Of a DNA stretch of 64,000 nucleotides, positions 1 to 9,897 are shown piece after piece; the stretch's first letter is position 1, and the number at the start of each line of letters is the position of its first letter. The notes below the pieces were generated by a model. That model did not search any database. It was given only the letters and a program-made list of their open reading frames with translations, and was not told where the DNA came from. The stretch lies in NCBI GenBank assembly GCA_002728715.1, contig PBVQ01000008.1:1-64000 (forward strand), written 5' to 3'. Made by a program: the position numbers and the translations under genes. The DNA comes from Dehalococcoidia bacterium (lineage in GTDB: Bacteria > Chloroflexota > Dehalococcoidia > Lucifugimonadales > Lucifugimonadaceae).

Positions 1-518
1 GGAGAGTTTGAAACAACATATTGATCCTTAGGAACGATTAATGAAATATCAAAAGTTGCTTTGAACAAAGGCTCATCAAAGCATGGAAAAGCTCTTCTTG
101 CGTGGGTGCTTTCAAATTGAGTGGTAGCAATTATATGTTTTTTGCCATCTTCATCTACGAACTCTGAACGATAGAATCCTCTCAATTTATCATTTAGAAT
201 ACCCGAAAAAACTATATTTAATTGATATCTACCATTTTGTATTTCTTCTTTTAAAAATATCGTTAATCTTTCAAGTGTTTCATCGTTACTAAAATTTTTT
301 ATACCTACTTTATTATTATTCTCTGAAAATAGTTCAACTGACTTAATTAATAATTCGGCAGAATTTATGATTATTTGATCTATATTATTAATAACGTCAA
401 TAATAATATTTACTTCGCCATTAAATGTATGTTCATTTAGATTTGGCTCCAAAATTATTTTATAATTTTCAGGAACAACTAACTCTGAAAGCCTATGTGG
501 ATTACTATTATCTATCAT
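1..518 (-). CDS. M1 family aminopeptidase, N-terminal part (truncated by window edge)
   Basis: The first 172 codons of a zinc aminopeptidase of the M1 (aminopeptidase N / puromycin-sensitive) family, which removes N-terminal residues from peptides. Translation from the ATG at 518 starts MIDNSNPHRLSELVVPENYK, the usual opening beta-sandwich domain of the family. Further in come LRGFYRSEF, then TQFESTHARRAFPCFDEP, a signature block just upstream of the catalytic domain in M1 enzymes. The HExxH zinc motif would lie beyond the window edge, so activity cannot be judged. A good ribosome-binding site (GGAG, 6 bases before the ATG) supports the start. It lies 18 bases downstream of the hydroxyacyl-CoA-dehydrogenase-like gene on the same strand and is probably cotranscribed with it. 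Confidence 0.9.
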   Translation of the reverse strand, partial: MIDNSNPHRLSELVVPENYKIILEPNLNEHTFNGEVNIIIDVINNIDQIIINSAELLIKSVELFSENNNKVGIKNFSNDETLERLTIFLKEEIQNGRYQLNIVFSGILNDKLRGFYRSEFVDEDGKKHIIATTQFESTHARRAFPCFDEPLFKATFDISLIVPKDQYVVSNS

Positions 519-536
519 TTATTTCTCCATATTTAA

Positions 537-1481
537 TTATTGCGAATTTTTATCTTCTTGTTCTAATAAAATTAGCCAATCTAACATATGTTTTTTCCAA
601 TTTCTCTTATTTTTGTCATTCCACTCATAAAAACCTTTACCTGATTTTACTCCTAGGTCTCCATCTAATATTTTACTTGAAATTAATTTAGAAATTTCTT
701 GAGAATTTCCTAAAGTTGGTATTATTTCTTTTGTAATACTCAATCCCAAATCTAAACCAATTATTTCTCTTAGCTCAAATGGCCCAGCCGCTGACAATCT
801 TCGCCCAAAACTTCCCTTAACTATTTGGTCTAAATCTTGATGACTTACGTAGCCTTCTTCAACTAGCTTTAATGACTCTCTTAACAATGCAGCCTGTAGC
901 CTATTGCCCACAAAACCCTTAATCTCTTTTTTCACTAGTGAAGGTTTTTTATTTATAGACTTATAAAATTTTATCAGAAAATCAATTATAGATTTAGAAG
1001 TTTTTTCTCCAGATACAATTTCTATCCCAGGTAATAAGTAAGGAGGATTATAATAATGCGAAATAGCAAATCGTTCAGGATGTAAGAAATTTTCTGTTAT
1101 TTCTGAGGGCATAAAAGTTGATGTATTAGATAGTAATATACAATCGCTAGAAACATTTTTTTCAACATATTTAAATATATCCTTTTTTAAATCTAAATCC
1201 TCATATACAGCCTCTATCACAATGTTTGAATCGTGCAATGCTAATTGTAAGTTTTCCTTTGGCAGAATCTTTCTTAAGATATTTTTTTTATCTAAGTTAC
1301 GAGATCTTGATAAATAATCTATAGTTTCAGATATTTGGATAATTCCTAAATCAATTTTTTCTTTTGATACATCATTTAGATAGACCTTAAATCCGCTTAA
1401 TGCAAAATCTAAAGCTATACCATGACCCATTAGTCCAGAGCCTATGATAGATATAACAACTTTATTTTTTATATGATTCAT
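537..1481 (-). CDS. 3-hydroxyacyl-CoA dehydrogenase family protein (L-gulonate 3-dehydrogenase / lambda-crystallin-like)
   Basis: NAD-dependent dehydrogenase of 314 residues, usual length for a single-unit 3HCDH protein. The N-terminal Rossmann fold shows GSGLMGHG near residue 14. HYYNPPY in the middle carries the catalytic His, and the C-terminal helical domain has GFVGNRLQAALLRE and GRRLSAAGPFE. The NPPY...P and GRRLSxxGPFE blocks resemble L-gulonate 3-dehydrogenase/CRYL1 and carnitine dehydrogenase more than classical 3-hydroxybutyryl-CoA dehydrogenase, so the substrate could be a sugar acid or an acyl-CoA. It follows a paralogue (20-base overlap) and, further upstream, a sugar-acid dehydratase, which leans toward sugar-acid oxidation. 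Substrate is inference; the family is clear. Confidence 0.85.
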   Translation of the reverse strand: MNHIKNKVVISIIGSGLMGHGIALDFALSGFKVYLNDVSKEKIDLGIIQISETIDYLSRSRNLDKKNILRKILPKENLQLALHDSNIVIEAVYEDLDLKKDIFKYVEKNVSSDCILLSNTSTFMPSEITENFLHPERFAISHYYNPPYLLPGIEIVSGEKTSKSIIDFLIKFYKSINKKPSLVKKEIKGFVGNRLQAALLRESLKLVEEGYVSHQDLDQIVKGSFGRRLSAAGPFELREIIGLDLGLSITKEIIPTLGNSQEISKLISSKILDGDLGVKSGKGFYEWNDKNKRNWKKHMLDWLILLEQEDKNSQ

Positions 1482-2388
1482 TAGTATCCAAATCTCTTAA
1501 TAAAATTAAATTTTTTGAAATAGAATTAATTAATTTTTCTTTTTTCTTTACATTCCATTTATAAAAACCTTCATTTGTTGGAAAGCCTAATTTTTTTTGA
1601 ATAACTTTCTCCTCTATTAAAGTTGATGGAGAATTTTGATTTGATAAATCTGGAAATATTTCTAATAATATTTTTTCTACTAAATCCCATCCAATCTGCT
1701 CCCAAATTTCGAAAGGCCCTGCCACAGAAAGCCTTCTACCAAATGTATTTTTTACTATATTATCTATATCCTCAGGTGTTGCAATTTCCTGTTCTACTAA
1801 ATTAATTGATTCTCTCTGAATAGCAGCCTGTAATCTGTTTGCGATAAATCCATTAATTTCTTTTTTTATCAATATAGGTTGTTTATTCATCTTGTAAAAT
1901 AGATTTTTAACTTTGTCTATATTAATTGAATTTGTTTGCAAAGCTGGCACTATTTCTACCAGAGGAATATTATAGGGTGGATTAAAATAATGCGTTACAA
2001 AAAACCGATCAGGATTATCAAGATTTTTTGACAATTTAGAAGGAAGTAATGATGAGGTGTTACTAAAAATTAGTGAGTTCTTATCTAAAAAAATTTCTAA
2101 CCTAGAATATAAATCTACTTTTGCCTGATAATTTTCATTGATTGCTTCAACAACAATTTCTGCATTTACAACACTATCTTTTAAATTTTTTATAAATGTT
2201 ATTTTTCTATAAGAATCACAATTATCTGAACTGGAAATCAGTTTATCAATCTTATTTTTTGCAATCTTAAGATTTTTTAAAGATATATCATACAGAGTAA
2301 CATCATGACCAAATTTCGCAAATTCAAAAGCTATTCCATGCCCCATTAATCCTGCACCAATAACTGTTATATTAAATTTTTTAGACAG
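1462..2388 (-). CDS. 3-hydroxyacyl-CoA dehydrogenase family protein, tandem paralogue with a non-ATG start
   Basis: Second NAD-dependent 3HCDH/L-gulonate-3-dehydrogenase-like protein, clearly paralogous to its downstream neighbour (shared HYFNPPY, GFIANRLQAAIQRE and GRRLSVAGPFE). The first ATG, at 2346, falls inside the dinucleotide-binding loop (GAGLMGHG) and would delete the first beta strand, so it cannot be the true start. The open frame continues upstream through SKKFNITVIGAGL to a TAG at 2395-2397. The only NTG codon there is CTG at 2388, preceded by a GGTAGG sequence, so I place the start at CTG 2388; ATT 2391 or another rare start is possible. The extended gene overlaps the end of the upstream dehydratase gene (stop at 2381) by 8 bases, suggesting translational coupling. 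Confidence 0.8.
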   Translation of the reverse strand: MSKKFNITVIGAGLMGHGIAFEFAKFGHDVTLYDISLKNLKIAKNKIDKLISSSDNCDSYRKITFIKNLKDSVVNAEIVVEAINENYQAKVDLYSRLEIFLDKNSLIFSNTSSLLPSKLSKNLDNPDRFFVTHYFNPPYNIPLVEIVPALQTNSINIDKVKNLFYKMNKQPILIKKEINGFIANRLQAAIQRESINLVEQEIATPEDIDNIVKNTFGRRLSVAGPFEIWEQIGWDLVEKILLEIFPDLSNQNSPSTLIEEKVIQKKLGFPTNEGFYKWNVKKKEKLINSISKNLILLRDLDTNESYKK

Positions 2389-3535
2389 AATAACCTACCG
2401 ATCCATCATCTCTTATAGGAATTTTTATATCTAGCCTAGTTTCAAAATTTTGTTTCTTTAATTTATCTAATTCTATATCTATCCCTAATCCTATTTTTTC
2501 CGAAACTTCAATATATCCTCCATTTCTTTTCCAGGAAGTTTTTATCATACTGTTTACTGGTGATTCATCTATTGTTGAAAATTCTTGAGTTATAAAATTA
2601 GGTATAGTTGAATCTATTGTACAAGCTGCAGCAGTAAGGACTGGACCTAGAAAATTATGTGTAACAAGAGCAGAGTGATATGATTCAGCAATTGATGCTA
2701 TTTTTTTTACATGTGTTATTCCTCCGGCAAGACCTAAATCAGGCCTTGCATACTGGCTTCCACCAGCTTCAAACATTTCTCTAAACTCCCATATATTATG
2801 CATTCTCTCACCGTTTGCCAGAGGTAAGGCAGTTTTATTTGCTATTTCTCCTTGTGACTTAATTGAATCTATCTGTATAGGATCTTCATAAAAAAGAGGA
2901 TTAAACTCTTTTAGTTCTTCAGCAAGTGCAATTGCATTCATTGGTGTAAGTTTTCTATGAATTTCTAGAATTATATCAACATCCAATCCTGCCCCTTCTC
3001 GAAGAGCCGCAACATTATCTTTTGTCTCTCTAATTAGCCTGGATATAGTCATTGACTGATATCCATCTGGAAGTGGATCAATTTTTACAGCTGTATAACC
3101 TTCGTTTCTAGCATCTATGGCATTAAGTCTTAAGTTTTCTGCAGTTGTACCTAAATCAGAAGCATCAGGCCTAGAACCACCCATCAACAAATGTAGCCTG
3201 ATTTTATCTCTAACTTTACCTCCAATTAGCATCCAAATTGGAGCACTAAGATATTTTCCTTTTATATCCCATAAAGCAATATCTACAGCACTTATTGCAG
3301 CATTTAATATAGAGCCCCGGAAAGGACCCATTCTATACAAATGCTGCCAATGATGTTCAATATTTAATGGATTTTTACCAATTAAATATCTCTCAAAAGT
3401 ATTTATTACTGTGTGTACTGCCTCCATATAACCCCAGCAGGCTGATTGACCTATACCCTCTATTCCATCATCGGTAATTATTCTTACAAAATGACTATTG
3501 CCTGAAAGAATTGATTCAATTTTATCTATTTTCAT
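2381..3535 (-). CDS. Enolase-superfamily sugar-acid dehydratase (D-galactonate dehydratase-like)
   Basis: Mandelate racemase/muconate lactonizing enzyme-type protein of 384 residues, expected to remove water from an aldonic acid to give a 2-keto-3-deoxy sugar acid. An N-terminal capping domain precedes the TIM barrel. Visible catalytic blocks are VKID, the first metal-ligand strand with a His (LEIHRK), the second ligand (YEDP), the third (NGER), then RPDLGLAGG and the general-base His in THNFLGP. The LEIHRK...THNFLGP arrangement resembles galactonate/gluconate-type dehydratases (DgoD group) rather than mandelate racemase. It starts at ATG 3535 and is followed by two dehydrogenase genes that could act on sugar acids. 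The exact substrate cannot be read from sequence. Confidence 0.85.
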   Translation of the reverse strand: MKIDKIESILSGNSHFVRIITDDGIEGIGQSACWGYMEAVHTVINTFERYLIGKNPLNIEHHWQHLYRMGPFRGSILNAAISAVDIALWDIKGKYLSAPIWMLIGGKVRDKIRLHLLMGGSRPDASDLGTTAENLRLNAIDARNEGYTAVKIDPLPDGYQSMTISRLIRETKDNVAALREGAGLDVDIILEIHRKLTPMNAIALAEELKEFNPLFYEDPIQIDSIKSQGEIANKTALPLANGERMHNIWEFREMFEAGGSQYARPDLGLAGGITHVKKIASIAESYHSALVTHNFLGPVLTAAACTIDSTIPNFITQEFSTIDESPVNSMIKTSWKRNGGYIEVSEKIGLGIDIELDKLKKQNFETRLDIKIPIRDDGSVGYSV

Positions 3536-3567
3536 TATTTACTCCCAACGAGATTTTTTATTATTTC

Positions 3568-4269
3568 TTAAAGTTGAAATAAATCATTAATTTTTATAAC
3601 CTCTGAATAATTTTCATAATTATTATACCTATCTAAAAGTATTGGTAATATGTTAGCATTTTTTGCACCCAAAATATCTGATTCTACTTGATCTCCAATA
3701 AACACTACCTCGCTAGGGGTTAATTTAGCAATATCTAAGGACTTTTCAAAAATCATTTTATTTGGTTTTTCGTAACCAAGATCCTCAGAGGTAAATACGT
3801 AATTGAAATAAGATGATACCCCTAGCTTTTCAGCAATTTTTTTGCCAGACATATTAATATTTGAAATTAAACCTAAAATTAAACCCATATCTCTTAAGTC
3901 ATTAATACATTGAATTAAATCTGGAAAAATCTTTAAATCATACTTTTGTTTTGTTATTTCAACCCAAATATTTTTAGCTAGACCAACATCTACATTTGAA
4001 CCAGAATTATCTATAATTATTTTCTCGTATTCTGAAAAAAAATTTAGCTTTTGTTCATCATTCATTTTTCTTATTGGAAATATTGAATTTTGCTTTACCA
4101 AAAAATTATTAGCTAATTTATAAGCATCTAAAATTTTATCTTTATCTAAAGTAATATTAAATTTTTCAGCAACATTTATCTGTATTTCCTCTTTTGGTGG
4201 AAAGAAATCTGCGATTGTTCCATAAATATCAAAAAATACAGCCTTTATTGCCAATTGTTTACTAATCAA
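3568..4269 (-). CDS. HAD-superfamily hydrolase (phosphatase-like)
   Basis: Haloacid-dehalogenase-type hydrolase of 233 residues. Motif I is FFDIYGT, carrying the nucleophilic Asp with Tyr where many phosphatases have a second-Asp-preceding small residue. Motif II is the SN of LISNIN, motif III the Lys in GYEKPN, and motif IV GDQVESD. The inserted helical cap in the N-terminal half is typical of subfamily I, which includes phosphoglycolate phosphatase and YjjG-type nucleotidases. The start is a TTG at 4269 that overlaps the TAG stop of the long membrane-protein gene by 8 bases, so the two are probably coupled. The physiological substrate is unknown. Confidence 0.85.
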   Translation of the reverse strand: MISKQLAIKAVFFDIYGTIADFFPPKEEIQINVAEKFNITLDKDKILDAYKLANNFLVKQNSIFPIRKMNDEQKLNFFSEYEKIIIDNSGSNVDVGLAKNIWVEITKQKYDLKIFPDLIQCINDLRDMGLILGLISNINMSGKKIAEKLGVSSYFNYVFTSEDLGYEKPNKMIFEKSLDIAKLTPSEVVFIGDQVESDILGAKNANILPILLDRYNNYENYSEVIKINDLFQL

Positions 4270-7200
4270 TATATTTATAAATCCTTACAGGTGTTTCATA
4301 ATTAATCATTTCATCAGGATAAATTTTTACTAATCCTATAGATTCCATTTCTTCAAATTTTTCAAGTCCAGCATTAGTATATTGAGATTCTTCTAATTGA
4401 CCTACAAAAACGTACTTAATGTCATATTTATTTATAATTTCTATAGCTGTTCTAGGTAAAGTTGAGTGATAGAATCTTTGAACATCAGATCTTCTTGATG
4501 TTACAGAGTATGCGTATTCTACTCTTTGCTGTCTCTGATGCCAGTCCCAACCCACAACAGAAGGCAGTCCTGTGTAGACAGAAATTCTATTACCCCACTG
4601 GTATTGATCTGTTATCCCTTCAATTATTGTAGGAGAGCCCTCTATATTATTTTTTATCCAATCTATTGCTAAATAATCATATATAAGGTCTATCTTTTTG
4701 TCCTGAAAATAATATTCCGTTGATTTCATATAATCCATACCATCTAAGGAAATAAAGTTTGTATTAAACCTAGTATCATTTCTGTCTTTAGTACCAAAAA
4801 AAGTATAAATCGATATAGAGAATACCATCATCAAGAATAAAATTGTCCAAAACTTAAACTGTAAATTATAATTTCTAAAATTAAGTCCTATACCTGAGAA
4901 TATTTTCCACAATAAGTATGATGATCCTAGGGAAAATAGTATCCATGCCTGTATATAAAACTTAAAAACAGTATTCATTCTACCTATATCATCTTTTACG
5001 GTAAAAATTTCTACTCCGGCATACAATGAATAAACTAATATTATCAAAATTACTATAGGAAAAAAGTATGTATCTTCATAAGGTTTATTCAAATACGACA
5101 AAAGGAAATAAATACCAATAATACTTACAAATAACACGGATAAACCTACAATTACAAAATCTGTAAATAACAAAGAAAATGTGACTGAAAGTAATAGAAT
5201 AAAAAATATAATTAAGAAAATTTTTATCTTATTTCTTTTAATTACAAATTTTTTATAGCTTTTATTAAATAATCTGAGGTAATTTTTATAATTAATTATT
5301 AAAAAAGAAAATAATACAAATAAGAAAAACATATTTATGTTTATAAAATCTGTTATTTGGGTATAAAATCTGTTTCTAGTAATACCATCATTAAATAATT
5401 CGTAATTTTGATGAAATGGAATAAAGGGGACATAAGAACAAACTATTACAAAAAAGACTAACAAAGTAGATAAAATCAATCTTTCTAATCGTGTGTTTTT
5501 AGAATATAACAAGTATCCAAAAAATATAATCAAAGTGGATAATAATAGTTGTGTTGGAAAATCCCACGTGTTTATTATTCTAATAGAACCAAGTATAAAG
5601 CCTAGCAATAATGCTAATAAAAATTGTCCAAAATAAGCATCATTTTTTAATATTTTTGTATAAAGAGCAAAGGTTAATGAAACTGATAATAATGCAAATG
5701 GGATGACTATTAAATGAGCATGTAAATCAGCAAATAAAAATGTAAAAAATGGAAATTCTGTTATTTCAAATCCTCCAGATTGATCATTCATTAATCGAGA
5801 ACTACTCCAAAAATCAAAACTATTTACATCATTACGTAATATAGAAATAAGCTGATATAAGCCATCTATATTGCCTGCAAAGGTAACTAGAAAACCCGCT
5901 AAAAGTCCAGCATATAATGAGTAATTTTTTACTGACTTTACACTTGATAAATAACTAATACCTCTAATTAATGAAAAAGATACAGTGAATGTTAATGCAG
6001 CTAACAGAGGAACAGCTAGGTTATAGGCTGTAGATGATGGTATCCCAGTAGATTTAATAAGATTAGAAACTATGAATTGACCATAGTAATAGTAGTTTAA
6101 GTATCCACCTGAATACCAAGGATCATATGGAGGAAAAATTGTTGATTTGATAACAGCATTAAGATAGGCAAAATCCATGGGTTTTTCTCCACCTTTATAT
6201 GGGTGCCATAGATCTGGATTTACCAATCTTAAAAGAAGAAAAATCCCAAAAATAAACAAAAACAAAAACTCAAGTTTTATAATACTTTTTAAATTTGTAC
6301 GTATAAATTTTTTAAAATTAGAAATGTCATTTTTTATAAATAGAAGTGAAACAAATCCTAGAAGTACATAGCCTAATATTATCGATGAAATATTATATTG
6401 TATTATTCCATAAGATACAGTCATCCATGTGAAAATTGAAGAAAGCGCAATCCCAAGTGGTTTAGAAAATAAATATCCTGCCTCTGGCCACCGCTTAAAT
6501 ATCGCCCAAGTTATTGGAAAAGCTATTAGTGAAATAAATAAAATTAGGGAATACCAAATAAAAGGATATAATATACTTGGAACAGAGCTCAGGAAAAATA
6601 CTGAAGACCAAGTACCGCCATTTTGTTGAATATCTGCTTTTTCATTTTCATAAATCAACCCAAGCCGATCACTACCAGAAGTGTAAAAATATCCATTTTG
6701 CAAGCCTATGACATCTAAAATCTCTTGTGAAGAAAATTGTTTTTTATTTTCAAATATAAATATTCTTGGATGATCATATACCGAAAAACTTTCATCAGAC
6801 CAACCAAAGTTAATACTTAATAAATCTTTATTACTTCTTAATACTTTTTCATCATAAGTAAAGTCTACTCTTGAAAAAAGATCTTCATGATACTCTATTC
6901 CTAAACCTCTTATTGGTCTATTAGTTGTAAAAACAACCTCGTAACCAAGTTCCTGTGAAAATAACTTTTCATAAAAGAGACTACTTATCGGATATCTATC
7001 TTTTAGTCTAGGTATTGTTGCGTATAAGCGATTAGAAACTAAAACAAAATAATCTGCATTTTCTAATTGCTCTGAAATCTTTTCAAATTTATTCAGATTA
7101 TCATAATTATAAAGTTCTAATCTTTCTCCAAAAATTATTTTTGAATTATGGGGAATTCCTTCATCCCAATGTTCATGGACAACTACAGACCTATTACTTG

Positions 7201-8497
7201 CGTTATTTTCTAGCCACTCAGAGGCATTTACCGAAGGGTGATTACCAGAATAAATATTTAAAAAAGATAATGAATAATGAAGAGTGAAAAATAACATAAT
7301 TAGTACTGGAATATAAATTAGCCATTTACTTTCTGGTTTCAAAGACTTTAATATCTGCACAAACCAAAAAGTCAGTCGAGATGAATAAATTATTAAAAAT
7401 GGAGTAACGGGAAGCATATATCGTAAAAACTTAACATCGAACCATCCTGTTAGAGCAAAGTATAAACACACCCATGAAATGATAATAACATCTGATTTTC
7501 TTCTAAAAATTATTAGAGAAATAATAGATAAAAAAAACCCAATCCAAGCCATTATCCCTAATACTGGACCTAAACCCCAAATACCAGTTTGAATAATCTG
7601 ATATATATATCTTGGTGTATCAATATATTGCCTTGTAAAGGGAAAATCTATATTTCGCCTAACCATTTCACCTTGTGTTGAGATTGTATTAATATATGTA
7701 TGTAAATCTATAAACATATATGGCTGAAAAATTATTAAAGTTAGTAAACAAGTAGATGCAAATAAAAAAAGACTTTTTGCCAAATTCCAAATTTTTACTC
7801 GGTTATAAATAATTATCAATCGATCGGAATTACTTTCAGAAAATTCAAAAATAATATGTGATATTATTACAGGAAAAATAATAGGCATTACTGAAAATTT
7901 TGTAGTCAATGCAAAACCGAACATTACCCCAGTTAGCAATGAATTCTTTCGGCCACCCTCATAAGTTATTTTTAGTGAATAATATATCGTAGCTAAAACA
8001 AATGTAGTTGAAAAAGTATCTACTGCAAAAAAATGACTTAATTGAATATGAATAACAGAACAAGATGTTAAAAACGCTGCCAAGAGGGCAATTTTGTTAT
8101 TAAAAATATACCTTGAAATTAAAAATACAAATAATACTGAAATTGAATCAAAAACCGAAGAAAGTATTCTGCCTGGATACCTTAGCTCGTAAATATCTAA
8201 CCAATCAATTGGTGCATAAGTATACTGTACTAACTTCAGTAGGTAATGAGGCATACTACCCCAATTAAAAGAGCCAGGGTTAAGTGTAGCTTTTTCCGGA
8301 GTAAAAAAATCCTTCCACTCTTCGCCTTCAGGGAAACTTATATCGTATACTTGAGATAACATAGCTCTTTCATCAGGATGAAAAAGTGTTCCATTATCCC
8401 AATTAATACCGTACAATCTAACTAATAAAGTGAAAAAAATTATTAGAAAAAGAATGCTAGCAGTTGTTTTTTTTTGCAAGTAACTTCTTATGTACAT
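4262..8497 (-). CDS. Giant integral membrane protein: GT39/ArnT-like N-terminal half fused to DUF2298 (YYY) domain
   Basis: A protein of about 1411 residues with many transmembrane segments. The first ~600 residues look like a GT-C glycosyltransferase of the GT39/ArnT type: an early HPDERA acidic motif in the first extracytoplasmic loop, a SHFFAVDTF segment and about ten hydrophobic helices, then a soluble loop region. The second half carries the DUF2298 signature YLNYYYYGQ followed by more helices and a soluble C-terminal tail. This fusion is common in Chloroflexota and is thought, not proven, to transfer sugars from polyprenyl carriers in the envelope. A TTG at 8545 would give 16 more residues but leaves only 8 bases to the divergent peptidase gene, so I prefer the ATG at 8497. 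Acceptor and donor are unknown. Confidence 0.85.
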   Translation of the reverse strand: MYIRSYLQKKTTASILFLIIFFTLLVRLYGINWDNGTLFHPDERAMLSQVYDISFPEGEEWKDFFTPEKATLNPGSFNWGSMPHYLLKLVQYTYAPIDWLDIYELRYPGRILSSVFDSISVLFVFLISRYIFNNKIALLAAFLTSCSVIHIQLSHFFAVDTFSTTFVLATIYYSLKITYEGGRKNSLLTGVMFGFALTTKFSVMPIIFPVIISHIIFEFSESNSDRLIIIYNRVKIWNLAKSLFLFASTCLLTLIIFQPYMFIDLHTYINTISTQGEMVRRNIDFPFTRQYIDTPRYIYQIIQTGIWGLGPVLGIMAWIGFFLSIISLIIFRRKSDVIIISWVCLYFALTGWFDVKFLRYMLPVTPFLIIYSSRLTFWFVQILKSLKPESKWLIYIPVLIMLFFTLHYSLSFLNIYSGNHPSVNASEWLENNASNRSVVVHEHWDEGIPHNSKIIFGERLELYNYDNLNKFEKISEQLENADYFVLVSNRLYATIPRLKDRYPISSLFYEKLFSQELGYEVVFTTNRPIRGLGIEYHEDLFSRVDFTYDEKVLRSNKDLLSINFGWSDESFSVYDHPRIFIFENKKQFSSQEILDVIGLQNGYFYTSGSDRLGLIYENEKADIQQNGGTWSSVFFLSSVPSILYPFIWYSLILFISLIAFPITWAIFKRWPEAGYLFSKPLGIALSSIFTWMTVSYGIIQYNISSIILGYVLLGFVSLLFIKNDISNFKKFIRTNLKSIIKLEFLFLFIFGIFLLLRLVNPDLWHPYKGGEKPMDFAYLNAVIKSTIFPPYDPWYSGGYLNYYYYGQFIVSNLIKSTGIPSSTAYNLAVPLLAALTFTVSFSLIRGISYLSSVKSVKNYSLYAGLLAGFLVTFAGNIDGLYQLISILRNDVNSFDFWSSSRLMNDQSGGFEITEFPFFTFLFADLHAHLIVIPFALLSVSLTFALYTKILKNDAYFGQFLLALLLGFILGSIRIINTWDFPTQLLLSTLIIFFGYLLYSKNTRLERLILSTLLVFFVIVCSYVPFIPFHQNYELFNDGITRNRFYTQITDFININMFFLFVLFSFLIINYKNYLRLFNKSYKKFVIKRNKIKIFLIIFFILLLSVTFSLLFTDFVIVGLSVLFVSIIGIYFLLSYLNKPYEDTYFFPIVILIILVYSLYAGVEIFTVKDDIGRMNTVFKFYIQAWILFSLGSSYLLWKIFSGIGLNFRNYNLQFKFWTILFLMMVFSISIYTFFGTKDRNDTRFNTNFISLDGMDYMKSTEYYFQDKKIDLIYDYLAIDWIKNNIEGSPTIIEGITDQYQWGNRISVYTGLPSVVGWDWHQRQQRVEYAYSVTSRRSDVQRFYHSTLPRTAIEIINKYDIKYVFVGQLEESQYTNAGLEKFEEMESIGLVKIYPDEMINYETPVRIYKYID

Positions 8498-8553
8498 ATT
8501 TGATATTTTATTTGTATTCTTACTCAAAAACAATTCTATAAACAAAAATTATT

Positions 8554-9834
8554 TTGAACAAAATTACTTTCAATAAATCAACTCTGGACAATGGTTTACG
8601 AATATTATCAAGTCGAATGCCTTATACAAATTCCGTCGGAATAGTTTTCCTAGTTGGATGTGGCTCAAGGAATGAAACTGATAAATTAGCTGGAGTATCT
8701 CACTTAATTGAGCATGTATTATTTAAAGGGACTAAAAATAAAAAAACACCAAAGCTAATATCTTCTGTAGTTGAGGATGTTGGAGGTTCAATTAATGCAT
8801 TCACGGATAAAGAAGTAACAGGTTATTGGTGTAAGATTCCTGTTGAAAATTTTTGTGAAGGCATATCTTTGTTTGCAGACATGTTCTTAAATTCATTATT
8901 TAGAATAGGTGATATTAATAAAGAAAAAAAAGTAATATACGAAGAAATTAGATCTTCTTATGATTCACCAGCCAACCATGCAAACTTACTGTTTGAAAAT
9001 ATATTATGGCCTAATCATCCTATGGGTAGAGATATAGCCGGAAGTATAAATTCTGTTGAAAATATTTCTAGAGATTCTTTATTATCTTTTTACAAAAAAA
9101 AATATACTTCATCCAATACGGTTATTTCTGTAGCTGGAAATATTAATCATAACAAAATCGTTGATTTGATTTCTAAAATTCTTCATAAATATAAAAAAGT
9201 AAACAAAGATAATATGAAAATTTCTGCTCCAAAAACAAACGCAAATTTTAAACTAAAGTTTATCAACAAAAAAACCGAACAAGTCCATATTAATATTGGA
9301 TTTGCCGGAATCAATTACCTTGATGATAAAAAATACTCTCTATCACTCCTATCGGTTATACTTGGTGAAACTATGGGAAGTAGATTATTTGAAGAAATTA
9401 GAGAATCAAGAGGTTTAGCCTATAATATTGGAAGCAATGTCCAATATTTCAAGGACACAGGTTCTTTTGTTATTGATTCTGCAGTCGAACCAAAAAATGT
9501 TCAAGAAACTATTAAAGTTGTTCAAAATGAACTTGAAAATGTGAAGGAAAGTATCACAGAAGAAGAATTACTTAAAGCAAAAAAATACACTACAGGAAAA
9601 ATGCATATGAGATTAGAAGATACAATGTCTATTACAAATTTTTTAGGTTTTCAAGAAATAACATCAGGAAAAATTCAAACTATTGAAGACATCACAAAAA
9701 AAATTAATGACGTTACAACCTCATGTGTAAAGGAAATGGCAAATAACATATTTGAAAAAACAAAAATGGTAATCTCAGGAGTTGGATCTATTGATAAAAA
9801 TCTAAAAAATTCAATGGATAATTATTTTTATTAA
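8554..9834 (+). CDS. M16 family zinc metallopeptidase (processing-peptidase-like)
   Basis: Insulinase/mitochondrial-processing-peptidase family protein of 426 residues, the size of bacterial single-unit M16B enzymes such as PqqL or YmxG. The inverted zinc motif HxxEH is present as HLIEH (His50, Glu53, His54), followed about 76 residues later by the third ligand in EEIRSSYD (Glu130/131). The second, non-catalytic half contains the expected GETMGSRLFEEIRESRGLAY block. Translation begins at a TTG; the next residues (TFNKSTLDNGLRI) match the family N-terminus, so the rare start is supported by homology. It is divergent from the giant membrane protein with a very short shared promoter region. Probably cytoplasmic, since no signal peptide is visible. 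Confidence 0.92.
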   Translation: MNKITFNKSTLDNGLRILSSRMPYTNSVGIVFLVGCGSRNETDKLAGVSHLIEHVLFKGTKNKKTPKLISSVVEDVGGSINAFTDKEVTGYWCKIPVENFCEGISLFADMFLNSLFRIGDINKEKKVIYEEIRSSYDSPANHANLLFENILWPNHPMGRDIAGSINSVENISRDSLLSFYKKKYTSSNTVISVAGNINHNKIVDLISKILHKYKKVNKDNMKISAPKTNANFKLKFINKKTEQVHINIGFAGINYLDDKKYSLSLLSVILGETMGSRLFEEIRESRGLAYNIGSNVQYFKDTGSFVIDSAVEPKNVQETIKVVQNELENVKESITEEELLKAKKYTTGKMHMRLEDTMSITNFLGFQEITSGKIQTIEDITKKINDVTTSCVKEMANNIFEKTKMVISGVGSIDKNLKNSMDNYFY

Positions 9835-9897
9835 AATTCCCTAATTCTGTTTTAAATTCTCTTTGTTCACTTTAAAATATATATGTAGTCTAGACAT

